Assembly: GCA_017428385.1 (NCBI GenBank)
Contig: JAFRQX010000019.1
Coordinates: 248,001-312,000 of the forward strand
Length of the DNA stretch: 64,000 bases
Direction of reading: 5' to 3'
Source: Clostridia bacterium
GTDB lineage: Bacteria; Bacillota; Clostridia; Christensenellales; Aristaeellaceae
Numbering within the stretch: position 1 is the stretch's first letter; each line of letters starts with the position of its first letter. Below the pieces are notes generated by a model that did not search any database, was not told the origin of the DNA, and saw only the letters and a program-made list of their open reading frames with translations. The position numbers were made by a program, and so were the translations under genes. This document shows, in pieces, positions 26,768 to 36,131 of this stretch.

Positions 26768-27853
26768 TTACTCAGTCTTGAAACGGTCGTCCGCTTCAGC
26801 ACCGGCATCCTTCAGAGCGTTGAAGTAGTCTTCCACGTACTTGGAAGTGTTTTCCTTCGCGTCTGCGAAATCATAATCGATGGTCTTGTTGGGATCCAGT
26901 TCCGGGAAGGCGGCCAGAGCGGCAGGCATCTGGGCGTTGTCGATCACCAGGAACTGATAGCTGCCCGCGTCATCCGCCAGCTCCACGCAGTCGGGAGACA
27001 GGGCAAATTCGATCCACAGCTTGGCAGCGTTGGGATGTTCGCATCCTTCGAAGATGGCGGTGGAGCCGACTTCATAGGCGGTGCCGTCTTCGGGGATGAT
27101 CAGGCCGATGTTGTCATAGCCCTGCAGAATCTGGTATACGCCGTCATGCAGGAAGCCGATGCCGATAACGCATTCTCCGGGACCTACCTTCTTGGAGGGG
27201 CCGGAACCGCTCTTGGTGTACTGGGCAATGTTCTTGTCCAGTTCAACAAAGTAAGCCATGGCTTCGTCATGACCCTTTATCTGGACCATGGTGTTAATCA
27301 CCAGCTTGGCTGTACCGGCAGTGTTCGGGTTGGACAGCCAGATCAGGCCCTTGTATTCAGGCTTGAGCAGGTCATCCCAGGACTTGGGCGCTTCAAGGTT
27401 CAGGCGGGCCAGCTCTTCCTTGTTGACCATGAAACCCAGGATGCCCTGGTAAATGCCGTACCAGTATCCTTCCGGATCCCTGTAGTAGGGCTTCAGCAGG
27501 TGGGAGGCGTTCACAGCTTCATAGGCTTCCAGCAAGCCGTCCTTGGCTGCTTCGTTGTAGGGGTCGTTTGTGCCGCCGAACCATACGTCAGCGGAGGGAT
27601 TTCCCTTTTCTTCAGCAATCTTGGTCTGAACCTCGCCGGTGCTCAGCCGCTGATATTCCACCTTGATGTCATACAGTTCCTCGAACTTCTTGCAAGCCTC
27701 GCTCAGATACTGTTCCTCGCAGGAACCGTAAACAATCAGTTCTCCTTCATCCTGGGCGGCCGCAATCAGGTCATCCAGTCCGCCTTCCGCAAACGCGGAA
27801 GCGACGCCAAGCATCATAACAAGCGCAAGCAGTAGAGCAATGAGTTTTTTCAT
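26768..27853 (-). CDS. AfuA/FbpA-type extracellular solute-binding protein
   Basis: About 361 residues. The signal peptide MKKLIALLLALVMMLGVASAFA lacks a lipobox. The mature protein has the group's ELIVYGSCEEQYLSEACKKF opening, the NPSADVWFGGTNDP segment and the GIGFLHDG region. The adjacent-tyrosine iron site of FbpA is not evident, which favours an AfuA- or PhnS-like ligand such as a sugar phosphate or aminoethylphosphonate over ferric iron. That is an inference. ATG at 27853 is chosen for its AAGGAGG ribosome site; an in-frame start 60 bases upstream would precede the signal peptide. Confidence 0.82.
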   Translation of the reverse strand: MKKLIALLLALVMMLGVASAFAEGGLDDLIAAAQDEGELIVYGSCEEQYLSEACKKFEELYDIKVEYQRLSTGEVQTKIAEEKGNPSADVWFGGTNDPYNEAAKDGLLEAYEAVNASHLLKPYYRDPEGYWYGIYQGILGFMVNKEELARLNLEAPKSWDDLLKPEYKGLIWLSNPNTAGTAKLVINTMVQIKGHDEAMAYFVELDKNIAQYTKSGSGPSKKVGPGECVIGIGFLHDGVYQILQGYDNIGLIIPEDGTAYEVGSTAIFEGCEHPNAAKLWIEFALSPDCVELADDAGSYQFLVIDNAQMPAALAAFPELDPNKTIDYDFADAKENTSKYVEDYFNALKDAGAEADDRFKTE

Positions 27854-27877
27854 GAGAAAGATCCTCCTTATTATTCT

Positions 27878-27904
27878 ATTCGCCGCGATGGCCCGCGGCG
27901 GAAT
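27878..27904 (-). other. GC-rich leader hairpin before the AfuA-type gene
   Basis: ATTCGCCGCG (27878-27887) pairs with CGCGGCGGAAT (27894-27904) apart from one bulged G. It lies between the promoter and the ribosome site of the binding-protein gene, a possible 5'-UTR stabiliser or control hairpin. Confidence 0.4.
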
Positions 27905-27962
27905 ATACACCAAAACAAGAGATAATCGCCGTATCCGGTTCTTTTGTTTCTTTTATGTTTTT

Positions 27963-27991
27963 ATCTTATCATCGGGGATTCACTCTGTCAA
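27963..27991 (-). promoter_or_regulatory. Promoter of the AfuABC-type operon
   Basis: On the minus strand: TTGACA (complement of 27986-27991), a 17-bp spacer and TAAGAT (complement of 27963-27968). Confidence 0.7.
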
Positions 27992-28004
27992 TAAGATCGC
28001 GTTG

Positions 28005-28295
28005 TTACTTTTCGTCCTCCCAGCCCAGGGTAAAATACCATTCAGAAGGCTGGATGTATTGAAAATTCGGGGAAAACTCCACGTCAAAACCCTGGTTCAG
28101 GTAAATCTCCTGAAACAGCTCGCGGTGCTGTACCACATAGTGTTGCGGCGGAAAAACGATCTTAACGGATTTTTCTCCCAGCTTGACCGCTTTCCGGATC
28201 TCCTCATTGATTTTTCCGCAGTACCAGATACAACGCAGGGATCTGCTCCCACGTCCGGACTTCCTGCTTTGTTCGTTTGCCTGTTCCCGGTCCAT
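28005..28295 (-). CDS. Hypothetical small protein
   Basis: Ninety-six residues, no signal peptide or TM helix, not recognised. The N terminus is basic and polar. The rest is a compact mix (VKIVFPPQHYVV, FDVEFSPNFQYIQPSEWYFTLGW) that reads like a real small alpha/beta domain. GGGGAAG precedes the start and the gene follows the M16 peptidase stop by 14 bases, so co-transcription with it is likely. Confidence 0.55.
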   Translation of the reverse strand: MDREQANEQSRKSGRGSRSLRCIWYCGKINEEIRKAVKLGEKSVKIVFPPQHYVVQHRELFQEIYLNQGFDVEFSPNFQYIQPSEWYFTLGWEDEK

Positions 28296-28309
28296 TTTTC
28301 TTCCCCCGC

Positions 28310-31189
28310 TTACAGATCTTTGACGGTCAGTCCTTCACAGTTTTTCAGCGCGTCCTTGTTTGCCACCACACACACGGTGCCTTCCCGGCCGAAGGCCTCC
28401 AGGCTTTGTGCACAGCGTTCCAGGTCTTCGGGAACCGCATGCAGGATCTGCTTGCGGATCCGTTCAGCTTCTTCCCGGGTATATCCGGTCATATATCTTC
28501 CGTCTGCCAGCGTACCTTTGTCTCTCGGGCTCAGCAGCGGATTCAGTTCATTCAGGGCGGAAATGATGTACCGGTCCAGGTCTTCCCCGTTCCGTACAAA
28601 CGTCCGGAGGAATTCCGCTGCTCCACGGTCAACATCCGGTGTTTTTCCCGGTGTGGGATCCCGGTAGGAACTGGAATAAATGTTTCCGTTCCGTTCCACC
28701 TGCAGTCCGGCTCCATACGCGCCTCCCTGTACCCGCACCCGGTTCCAGTAATAGTCCAGGCTCAGGATGGAGGAGGCCAGCCACAGGATGCCGTCAAACG
28801 CGGCACCTGCCCTGCTGAGCCTGTATCCGCGGGCCGCAAAACCGGCCTGTGCCGGCACCCGGAAGCCGACTGCCGCGGGGCAGTCCGCCTTGTATGCCCT
28901 TGCCGTGGGAACGGTTGTTCCTTCCGCAAAGCTGCTGATCAGTTTTGCAGGGATCATTTCTTCGGTGGAGGTTACGCTCACGGTCATCCGTTTCCGGCAC
29001 AGCGTTTCCTTCATCAGGCGTTCCGCCAGTTTCATCAGCCCGGGGAATTCCTTCTCCGGCTTTCTGGCCAGGAGATGAATATAGGCCGCTGCGGCGTCGC
29101 CGTCCAGGGCATTCTTCACCGCGTTTTCAGCGCTGTACTGGCTCAGGGCCTTCCTCACCGCAATCTGGTTCCCCGCACTCAGGATTCTCTGCCGGGCGCC
29201 GAGCTCGTTCTGACGGAACATCTCCGTCATCTTTTCCCGGTCTTCATACCGGGTGGAAGTCAGGATTTCCGCCAGCAGCCCCGCCGCTTTTTCCGCGTTT
29301 TCCTCCAGCGCGCTGGTATAGGCAGTCAGGTACGGTGTGCAGGTTTCATCCTGCCCGCTTTCTGCCCGCGTGATAATGGCAAAGCTCAGGGCGCCTGTCC
29401 AGCGCTTGATATCCTGCTGCAGCGTCAGTGCGTCATGATTGGCTGTAGGCAGGCGTCCCAGCAGGCCGGTCAGCTGGGACAGCTTCGTCAGCTCTTCCAG
29501 ACTGTAGTCAGTCAGGGAAAAATAGAGCCTGATATGCACCACACCGTTGCAGTTCAGCCGGTGTGTCATCACCTTTACGCCGTCACAGACCCGGATTCCG
29601 GTTTCTGTCCACACCGGCGCCGCGTCCGCGTCTTCTTTGTTCAGCCTTGGCAGCGTCTGCAGCGCTTCAGGGCTGTCGGGAGTGTTTTGCCATGCAGCCA
29701 GTTCTTCGATCAGCCGGTCGTTGTCTGCTTTTTCTTCTTCCGTCCACCCGGACACAAGCGTGTCCAGCTGTGCTTTTTCTTTTCTGCGTTTTTCTTCGCC
29801 GACTGTTCTGGAAGGCAGCGTATGCAATGTAACCATGTTTTCACGGTTCAGCAGCATATCTGCCGCCAGTTCCTCAAACCGTCCGCTGTCCAGCCAGGTC
29901 TTCAGTTCCCTGACCATCCCGGACGTTTCCAGTGCGTCCGTGGGGTTTCCGCCGAATATCCAGTTGCCGACGCAGCGGATGCACCGGCCGATTCCCTGGG
30001 GCTCGTCCTCCTCCCGCAGCGCGTAGATCGCACGGTTCAGCGAAGCCTCCACTGCGCTTCGGTCCAGGCCTTCCCGCCGGATCTTCTCACCGGTCTCCTC
30101 CAGCAGGTTCAGCAGCTCGTTTTCTTTGCCGTCCGTCACGTTTTCCGCGTGAATGGTCAGCCAGCTCTGCAGCGTCGTGTCATCCACGGAAACAGACAGA
30201 TCTTCTGCCAGTCCCCGCTCCAGCACCGCCCGTTTCAGCAGGGCCTCATTGCTGCCCGTCAGCACGTCACACAGGATGCCCCGTGCCATGTTTTCAGTAC
30301 GGTCTTTCCATGTTCCCGTAATCCGTCCGAGGGTCAGGTACCCGCGGTTTTCTGCCTCTTCTTCCTGCCCCAGTTCATACAGGATGGTCTGCTCGGATCC
30401 TGCCGGTTCCTGATAGCTGTATTCCGGTATATCCTCCCGGCGGTCAAACCGGTCCAGGTAGGAAGCGATCAGCGGCAGCATCTCCTCCATGGGTGCTGCG
30501 CCGTCCAGGTAGATCCGTGCGTTGGAGGGATGGTAATGCCGTCGGTATTGTTCGCAGAAACGTTCATAGGTCAGCGTGGGGATTGCCTCCGGCTCTCCGC
30601 CGCTGTTGTAGCCGTAACAGGTGTCAGGAAACAGCTGCCGCATGATCTGCCGGTCAATCAGCGTGTCCGTGTCACTCATGGCACCTTTCATTTCGTTAAA
30701 AACGACGCCGCGGAAAACAGGCTCTCCGGCTTCGTCCCGGTCCACATGCCACCCTTCCTGGCAGAAGCGTTTGGGATCCTTCACCGCAATCGGATCAAAA
30801 ACCGCATCCAGGTATACGCCGGTCAGGTTCAGGATGTCCCGGGGATTCCGACTGGAAACCGGAAACATCGTCATATCGGAAAAAGTCAGCGCGTTCAGGA
30901 AGGTGTTCATGCTGCTCTTCAGCAGTTCAAGGAAAGGCTCCCTCACCGGATATTTGCCGCTTCCGGCCAGCACGCAGTGCTCAAGAATATGGAACACGCC
31001 GGTATCATCCTCCGGCAGTGTCCGGAAGGTGATGGAAAATACGATGTTTTCGGCTTTGTTGTCCACCCAGAATACCTGCGCACCGGTTTTGTCATGCTCA
31101 AGCAGCACAGTCCTGCCGCGCAGCTCTTCACTGTCCCGGATTTCTTTAACGGTAAAGCCGGCAAAAGCCTTGTTCACTTCGAATGTCAT
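28310..31189 (-). CDS. M16C-family zinc metallopeptidase (presequence protease-like)
   Basis: About 959 residues, the usual size for the PreP/falcilysin/Cym1 subfamily of M16 peptidases. The inverted zinc motif HILEH (H67, E70, H71) in the N-terminal domain supplies two zinc ligands and the catalytic Glu. It is followed by CVLAGSGKYPVREPF, characteristic of M16C. The C-terminal half is the inactive M16 partner domain that closes the chamber. No signal peptide, so it should degrade peptides in the cytoplasm. The ATG with GGGAG upstream is chosen; an in-frame TTG 48 bases earlier would add a basic tail. Confidence 0.9.
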   Translation of the reverse strand: MTFEVNKAFAGFTVKEIRDSEELRGRTVLLEHDKTGAQVFWVDNKAENIVFSITFRTLPEDDTGVFHILEHCVLAGSGKYPVREPFLELLKSSMNTFLNALTFSDMTMFPVSSRNPRDILNLTGVYLDAVFDPIAVKDPKRFCQEGWHVDRDEAGEPVFRGVVFNEMKGAMSDTDTLIDRQIMRQLFPDTCYGYNSGGEPEAIPTLTYERFCEQYRRHYHPSNARIYLDGAAPMEEMLPLIASYLDRFDRREDIPEYSYQEPAGSEQTILYELGQEEEAENRGYLTLGRITGTWKDRTENMARGILCDVLTGSNEALLKRAVLERGLAEDLSVSVDDTTLQSWLTIHAENVTDGKENELLNLLEETGEKIRREGLDRSAVEASLNRAIYALREEDEPQGIGRCIRCVGNWIFGGNPTDALETSGMVRELKTWLDSGRFEELAADMLLNRENMVTLHTLPSRTVGEEKRRKEKAQLDTLVSGWTEEEKADNDRLIEELAAWQNTPDSPEALQTLPRLNKEDADAAPVWTETGIRVCDGVKVMTHRLNCNGVVHIRLYFSLTDYSLEELTKLSQLTGLLGRLPTANHDALTLQQDIKRWTGALSFAIITRAESGQDETCTPYLTAYTSALEENAEKAAGLLAEILTSTRYEDREKMTEMFRQNELGARQRILSAGNQIAVRKALSQYSAENAVKNALDGDAAAAYIHLLARKPEKEFPGLMKLAERLMKETLCRKRMTVSVTSTEEMIPAKLISSFAEGTTVPTARAYKADCPAAVGFRVPAQAGFAARGYRLSRAGAAFDGILWLASSILSLDYYWNRVRVQGGAYGAGLQVERNGNIYSSSYRDPTPGKTPDVDRGAAEFLRTFVRNGEDLDRYIISALNELNPLLSPRDKGTLADGRYMTGYTREEAERIRKQILHAVPEDLERCAQSLEAFGREGTVCVVANKDALKNCEGLTVKDL

Positions 31190-31244
31190 GTGTCTGTTTC
31201 TCCCTGTTCCCGGGAGTTTTCTCCTTGCCTTAATCAATATTTTA

Positions 31245-31272
31245 ATTGTAGCCCTTTACAATTCCTTGTCAA
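31245..31272 (-). promoter_or_regulatory. Promoter of the M16 peptidase gene
   Basis: On the minus strand: TTGACA (complement of 31267-31272), a 16-bp spacer and TACAAT (complement of 31245-31250). Confidence 0.7.
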
Positions 31273-31359
31273 GATGAGGCAGGAATTCCGGGGTTTACGT
31301 GGTATATACATATTGTATTGTAAAGATTGTATTTCAACGGTCGGAAGGAGGAACGCCCC

Positions 31360-32364
31360 GTGACAATCCGGGAAAGGCAGGAGCAGCAGGAAAAGCTCCT
31401 TCTGGCGCCGTGGGCTGCCCGCTCTGCGGAGACCGCTGGCCGTGATATTCCGGTGGAACCCTGTGACCTGCGGACGGAGTATCAGCGTGACCGTGACCGG
31501 ATCATCCACTGTAAATCCTTCCGCCGTCTCAAATTTAAAACCCAGGTTTTCCTTTCCCCTGAAGGAGACCATTACCGTACCCGCCTGACCCACACCCTTG
31601 AGGTGTCCCAGGTGGCCCGTACGCTTGCGCGTTCTCTCCGGCTCAATGAGGATCTGACCGAAGCCATTGCCCTGGGGCATGACCTTGGCCATACCCCCTA
31701 CGGTCATATCGGGGAGCGCACACTGAACGACCTGCTTCCTGAAGGTTTCCGCCATAATGAGCAGAGCCTCCGCGTGGTCGAGGTGCTTGAAAACGGCGGT
31801 GAGGGTCTGAACCTGACCAAAGAAGTCCGTCAGGGCATTCTCTCCCACTCCGGTAAAACAGAGCCTGCCACGGTAGAGGCGGAATGTGTTCGCCGTGCGG
31901 ACCGGATCGCGTACCTGAATCACGATCTGGACGACGCGCTCCGGGCCGGCATTCTCAGGCCCTTTGAATTGCCTGAAGATTGTCTCAATGTGCTCGGTCA
32001 CACCCATCGGGAGCGGATCAATACCATGATCAACGATATCGTCACCTGCAGTGAGGATCAACCCCATCTGTCCATGTCCGCCCCGGTGGAAAGCGCCATG
32101 GACGGTCTGCGGGAGTTTATGTTCGACCGGGTTTACAGGGACGGCTGGCGTGATCCGGAGGAAGCCCGCTGTGACTATGTGCTCCGTCATCTGTTTGATT
32201 ATTACTGCGAGCATCCCGGTGAAATGCCTGAAGAGTTTGTCATGATCGGCTATCGTGACGGTACAGAACGCAGCGTCTGCGATTTCCTTTCCTGCATGAC
32301 CGACCGCTACGCCACCCGCAAATTCCAGGAGTTGTTTGTTCCTTCAGCATTTCCCGCATTTTAG
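31360..32364 (+). CDS. dgt: dGTP triphosphohydrolase-like HD-domain protein
   Basis: A 334-residue HD-superfamily phosphohydrolase. The metal motif is spread over HTLEVSQVART (first His), GHDLGHTPYGH (His-Asp pair and the second His typical of Dgt) and a later DRIAYLNHDLDD. Such enzymes remove triphosphate from deoxynucleotides. GTG at 31360 is chosen because AAGGAGG lies 8 bases upstream; a TTG 33 bases earlier has no ribosome site. It is followed closely by dnaG, a common arrangement in clostridia. Confidence 0.85.
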   Translation: MTIRERQEQQEKLLLAPWAARSAETAGRDIPVEPCDLRTEYQRDRDRIIHCKSFRRLKFKTQVFLSPEGDHYRTRLTHTLEVSQVARTLARSLRLNEDLTEAIALGHDLGHTPYGHIGERTLNDLLPEGFRHNEQSLRVVEVLENGGEGLNLTKEVRQGILSHSGKTEPATVEAECVRRADRIAYLNHDLDDALRAGILRPFELPEDCLNVLGHTHRERINTMINDIVTCSEDQPHLSMSAPVESAMDGLREFMFDRVYRDGWRDPEEARCDYVLRHLFDYYCEHPGEMPEEFVMIGYRDGTERSVCDFLSCMTDRYATRKFQELFVPSAFPAF

Positions 32365-32384
32365 TCCCCTTCCGCAGTTTTTTG

Positions 32385-32442
32385 CACATAATTATGCATT
32401 ATGCATTGTGTATTGTGCATTTTTCATTCTTCATTTTTCATT
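32385..32442 (+). repeat. Seven-base-period degenerate repeat before dnaG
   Basis: ATT recurs at exactly 7-base steps eight times (32391, 32398, 32405, 32412, 32419, 32426, 32433, 32440), with variable fill such as ATTATGC, ATTGTGT and ATTTTTC. It ends one base before the dnaG ribosome site. Related arrays are at 46655, 46736, 51636, 53054, 62940 and 63038. Confidence 0.9.
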
Positions 32443-32459
32443 GGAGGAAATCTGACGAT

Positions 32460-34226
32460 ATGTCTTCCCGCTATCCTGCCGCCTGGCTTGATGAACTGCG
32501 AAGCCGCTCTGACATTGTTCAGATCGTATCAGGCTATGTGGCGCTGAACAAAAAAGGCCGGAAATACTGGGGGCTTTGTCCGTTCCACGGCGAAAAAACC
32601 CCTTCTTTTTCCGTGGACGGGGAACATCAGCTTTATTACTGCTTCGGCTGCAAGGCCGGCGGCAATGTGTTCAGTTTCTACATGGAAATGGAACACTGCA
32701 CCTTCAATGAAGCCGTGGAGCAGCTGGCGGAGCGGGCCCATATGCCTCTTCCGGAAATGGAGAAGGACGTGGATTACGAGCGCCGCCGCACCCAGCGGGA
32801 GCGCCTGCTCAATGCCAACCGGGAAGCCGCGCGTTTCTATCACGAAACACTTTTCACGCCCCAGGGTGCCGCGGCTCTCGCCTATCTGCGCAGGCGCGGC
32901 CTGAGCGACGGGATCATCCGCAGATTCGGCCTGGGGGCCTCCCCGGATGACTGGAGCGTACTGAGCGACCGTCTTCTCCAGAAAGGCTACACCCTGGATG
33001 AACTGGTCCTTGCCGGTCTTACGGTCCGCAAAAAGGCGGATAACGGCAAAGACCGCTACTTTGATATGTTCCGCAGCCGCGCCATGTTCCCGATCATTGA
33101 CGCCCACGGCAACGTCCTTGCCTTTGGCGGCCGTACGCTGGAGAAACGGGAACCCAAATACCTGAACACAGCTGACACGCCGGTTTTCAACAAGCGCAAG
33201 GGGGTCTTTGCGGCCAACCTGCTTCGCCAGCAGCGCCATCTGGACCGGGTCATCCTCGTGGAAGGCTACATGGATGTGGTCAGCCTCACCCAGTTTGGCG
33301 TGGAAGGGGTCTGTGCCACCCTTGGTACCGCCCTGACCAATGAGCAGGCCCGTTTGCTGAAGCGCTATGCCCCTCAGGTATATCTTGGCTACGATGGCGA
33401 CTCCGCCGGCCAGCATGCCATCCTGCGTGGACTGGATATTCTGGAACAGGAAAACGTTCCTGCACGGGTACTGGACTTCCCGGATGGTCTCGATCCGGAT
33501 GAATTCATCCGCCGGGACGGTGCAGAAGGCTTCCGCCTTCTGCCTGCCATTTCCCCTGCCGCCTATCGGCTGCGCCGCCTGAAGGATCAGTTTGATTTGT
33601 CTTCCCAGGACAGCCGGCTGGCTTATGCCCGCGGTGCCGCGGAAATCGTCTCTGCCGTGGATCCCCTGGAGAGGGACGTCCTGTTGAGCCAGCTTGCAGT
33701 GGAAACCGGTTTTGCCCGCGAGTCCCTGATTGAGCAGATGAACCTGACCGTCAATAAACCGGCGCCCCGTACACAGGACACGCCGGCCCGGATTCGTCCG
33801 CCCCGTCCGGACACCTCCGGAGCGCCTCCCTCTGAGGATCTGAAGGCACAGGAACTGCTGATCAGCCTCTTTGCATCCGGTCAGATTCCGAAAGATATGA
33901 TTGAAGAAAAGGATTTTGACGATGACGAGTTGAAATCTTTATACAGGGAACTTGCAGCCGGAGCTTCCCCCGCGTCGCTTCCGGATCTCGCCCCGGATGA
34001 TGTTTCCCGTTCCCGCTTTGCCAGGCTGCTGTTTTCCCCCACCGCCGGCAGCACAGATGAGATGATCACCATGGCAAACGACTGTCTTACCCGGATCCGC
34101 AGGATCCGGCTGGAAAAGCGATATGATGAGCTGTCACAGGAAATGTCCTCTGCCCCGGGAGACCGGTTGGCCGAGCTCCTGCAGGAAGCGGCGGATATTT
34201 CCGATAAGTTGAAAAAGCTGAAGTAA
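32460..34226 (+). CDS. dnaG: DNA primase
   Basis: A 588-residue primase that makes RNA primers at the replication fork. The CHC2 zinc site is visible at C40, H43, C61 and C64. The TOPRIM core is visible as VILVEGYMDVVSL near residue 262 and YLGYDGDSAG near 305. The C-terminal helicase-binding region is shorter and more polar. ATG at 32460 is used, with GGAGG 12 bases upstream. The open frame extends upstream through the 7-base repeat, but that part encodes only low-complexity peptide. First gene of the dnaG-rpoD-trmK-nif3 run. Confidence 0.95.
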   Translation: MSSRYPAAWLDELRSRSDIVQIVSGYVALNKKGRKYWGLCPFHGEKTPSFSVDGEHQLYYCFGCKAGGNVFSFYMEMEHCTFNEAVEQLAERAHMPLPEMEKDVDYERRRTQRERLLNANREAARFYHETLFTPQGAAALAYLRRRGLSDGIIRRFGLGASPDDWSVLSDRLLQKGYTLDELVLAGLTVRKKADNGKDRYFDMFRSRAMFPIIDAHGNVLAFGGRTLEKREPKYLNTADTPVFNKRKGVFAANLLRQQRHLDRVILVEGYMDVVSLTQFGVEGVCATLGTALTNEQARLLKRYAPQVYLGYDGDSAGQHAILRGLDILEQENVPARVLDFPDGLDPDEFIRRDGAEGFRLLPAISPAAYRLRRLKDQFDLSSQDSRLAYARGAAEIVSAVDPLERDVLLSQLAVETGFARESLIEQMNLTVNKPAPRTQDTPARIRPPRPDTSGAPPSEDLKAQELLISLFASGQIPKDMIEEKDFDDDELKSLYRELAAGASPASLPDLAPDDVSRSRFARLLFSPTAGSTDEMITMANDCLTRIRRIRLEKRYDELSQEMSSAPGDRLAELLQEAADISDKLKKLK

Positions 34227-34301
34227 ACCACGAATCCCGGAACCCCTGATTCGTTCCGGGAGGAACCGGCATTGTGCCGTAAACAGAAGGAGAGGATTCC
34301 A

Positions 34302-35429
34302 TTGTCATTGTCACCCGAAAACAGGCAGAACCGTCTGGATGAGCTTTACGAGTACAGCAAATCCAGGGGAACAATCACCTATAAAGAGATCATGGACCGG
34401 CTTTCCGGAATGGATCTGGACGCCGATCAGCTGGATCGCGTGCTGGATACGCTGGAAGCCTATGGCGTATCTGTTGTGAATGATACTGCTGACCGCCAGG
34501 TCACCCTGACGGAAGAGCAGGCCGCGGATCAGGCTGCCGAGATTGCCCGTATCGGGGGCGAAGACAACGCCGCCATCGACCTGAGTGTTCCGGAAGGCAT
34601 CAGCATTGACGACCCGGTCCGCATGTACCTCAAGGAAATCGGCAAGGTTCCCCTTCTTACCGCGGAAGAAGAAATCGAAATCGCCAAACGTCTTGAAGCC
34701 GGGGATGAAAGCGCCAAGCAGAAGCTGGCCGAAGCCAATCTCCGTCTGGTGGTTTCCATTGCCAAGCGCTATGTGGGCCGCGGCATGCTCTTTCTCGACC
34801 TGATTCAGGAAGGCAATCTCGGTCTCATCAAAGCCGTTGAAAAGTTTGACTATCGCAAGGGCTTCAAATTCTCCACCTATGCTACCTGGTGGATTCGTCA
34901 GGCCATCACCCGCGCCATTGCGGACCAGGCCCGCACCATCCGTATCCCTGTCCACATGGTTGAAACCATCAACAAGCTGATCCGGATTTCCCGCCAGCTC
35001 CTGCAGGAATACGGCCGTGAACCCACCCCGGAAGAAATCGCCAAGGAAATGGGCATTTCCGAAGCCAAGGTTCGCGAGATTATCAAGATCGCCCAGGAAC
35101 CTGTCTCCCTGGAGACGCCCATCGGCGAAGAAGAAGACAGCCACCTGGGAGACTTCATTCCCGACGAGGATGCTCCCGCTCCTGCTGAGGCCGCTTCCTT
35201 CGCCCTGATGAAGGAACAGCTCATGGACGTGCTGGACACCCTGACCCCCCGTGAAGAAAAGGTGCTCCGTCTCCGTTTCGGCCTGGATGACGGTCATCAG
35301 CGCACCCTGGAGGAAGTCGGCAAGGAATTCAACGTTACCCGTGAGCGTATCCGCCAGATCGAAGCAAAAGCGCTCCGCAAGCTCCGTCATCCTTCCCGCA
35401 GCAAAAAGCTGCGCGATTATCTGGACTAA
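34302..35429 (+). CDS. rpoD: Primary RNA polymerase sigma factor (sigma-70/SigA)
   Basis: About 375 residues. Region 1.1 lies near residues 8-70. Region 1.2 starts [16 protein letters not shown]. Region 2 holds [17 protein letters not shown], the -10 recognition and melting segment. Region 4 holds [19 protein letters not shown], the -35 reading helix. Start taken as TTG at 34302, six bases after AAGGAGAGG; an earlier in-frame TTG at 34272 precedes the ribosome site. It follows dnaG by 75 bases, as in many Firmicutes. Confidence 0.94.
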   Translation: MSLSPENRQNRLDELYEYSKSRGTITYKEIMDRLSGMDLDADQLDRVLDTLEAYGVSVVNDTADRQVTLTEEQAADQAAEIARIGGEDNAAIDLSVPEGISIDDPVRMYLKEIGKVPLLTAEEEIEIAKRLEAGDESAKQKLAEANLRLVVSIAKRYVGRGMLFLDLIQEGNLGLIKAVEKFDYRKGFKFSTYATWWIRQAITRAIADQARTIRIPVHMVETINKLIRISRQLLQEYGREPTPEEIAKEMGISEAKVREIIKIAQEPVSLETPIGEEEDSHLGDFIPDEDAPAPAEAASFALMKEQLMDVLDTLTPREEKVLRLRFGLDDGHQRTLEEVGKEFNVTRERIRQIEAKALRKLRHPSRSKKLRDYLD

Positions 35430-35432
35430 GCC

Positions 35433-36131
35433 ATGTCACATATGATTCAGCTGGATGCCCGCCTTTCACTGGCCTTTGATCTTTATGATCCCTGTGACCT
35501 GGCGGCTGACATCGGCACAGACCACGCCCATTTACCGGCCGCGCTCCTGCAGCGCGGCCGCTGTCAGCATATGATCCTCACGGATTTGAGTGAAAGCGCG
35601 CTGAAGAATGCCCGGGAAACCGTCATCCGCTGCCGCCTTTCCGACCGGACCGATCTCCGCGCCGGCAACGGTCTTCAGCCGTTGGATGAAACATGCGGCA
35701 TGATTTCCATTACCGGTATGGGCGGCCGCACCGTCCATGATATCCTGCTGGAAGGGGCGGAGAAGCTGAAAGGCGCGTCCCTGGTGCTTTCAGCGCATAC
35801 GGATCTTCCCCTCATCCGGGAAGCTGTCTGCCGCATCGGTTACCATCTGGACCGGGAGGAGCCCTGTTTCTGTGCGGGCCGTTACTATCTTGTGATGCGT
35901 GCCAGGCCGGGCGCCGGTCCGCTCACCCCGCGTGAGCTCCGGCTGGGTGGCCCCCTGTTTGAGTCCCGGTCGTCTCAGCTCATTCCCTATCTGACCCGGC
36001 GCCGGGAAGTCCTTCAGGATAAGCTCCGCGGCCTTGTTTCCGCGGACAAACCGGAGGAGGCCCTCATTACCCAGGTCCGGGAAGATATCGCTTTCTATGA
36101 CGGAATGATTGGGAAAGGAAGAGAATCATGA
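35433..36131 (+). CDS. trmK: tRNA (adenine(22)-N1)-methyltransferase TrmK
   Basis: A 232-residue class I SAM-dependent methyltransferase. The SAM-binding motif reads AADIGTDHAHLP near residue 24, followed by ILTDLSESAL and the SITGMGGRT catalytic-region motif typical of TrmK. It methylates A22 of bacterial tRNAs. It starts 4 bases after rpoD and overlaps nif3 by four bases, the standard sigA-trmK-nif3 order of Firmicutes. Confidence 0.9.
   Translation: MSHMIQLDARLSLAFDLYDPCDLAADIGTDHAHLPAALLQRGRCQHMILTDLSESALKNARETVIRCRLSDRTDLRAGNGLQPLDETCGMISITGMGGRTVHDILLEGAEKLKGASLVLSAHTDLPLIREAVCRIGYHLDREEPCFCAGRYYLVMRARPGAGPLTPRELRLGGPLFESRSSQLIPYLTRRREVLQDKLRGLVSADKPEEALITQVREDIAFYDGMIGKGRES

Noticed and set aside
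26768..27853. Assignment of the minus-strand transporter as a ferric iron importer
   Set aside because: The family fits, but the adjacent tyrosine iron ligands were not found, so only the broader AfuA/FbpA/PhnS class is claimed.
28277..31363. A 1028-codon open frame on the plus strand opposite the M16 peptidase gene
   Set aside because: It mirrors the peptidase gene, is low in family-like sequence, and follows from the third-position GC bias of the true gene. The minus-strand frame has HILEH, a ribosome site and a promoter.
32382..32459. N-terminal extension of DnaG encoded by the repeat region
   Set aside because: The upstream codons translate the 7-base repeat; the ribosome site and primase homology both support the start at 32460.
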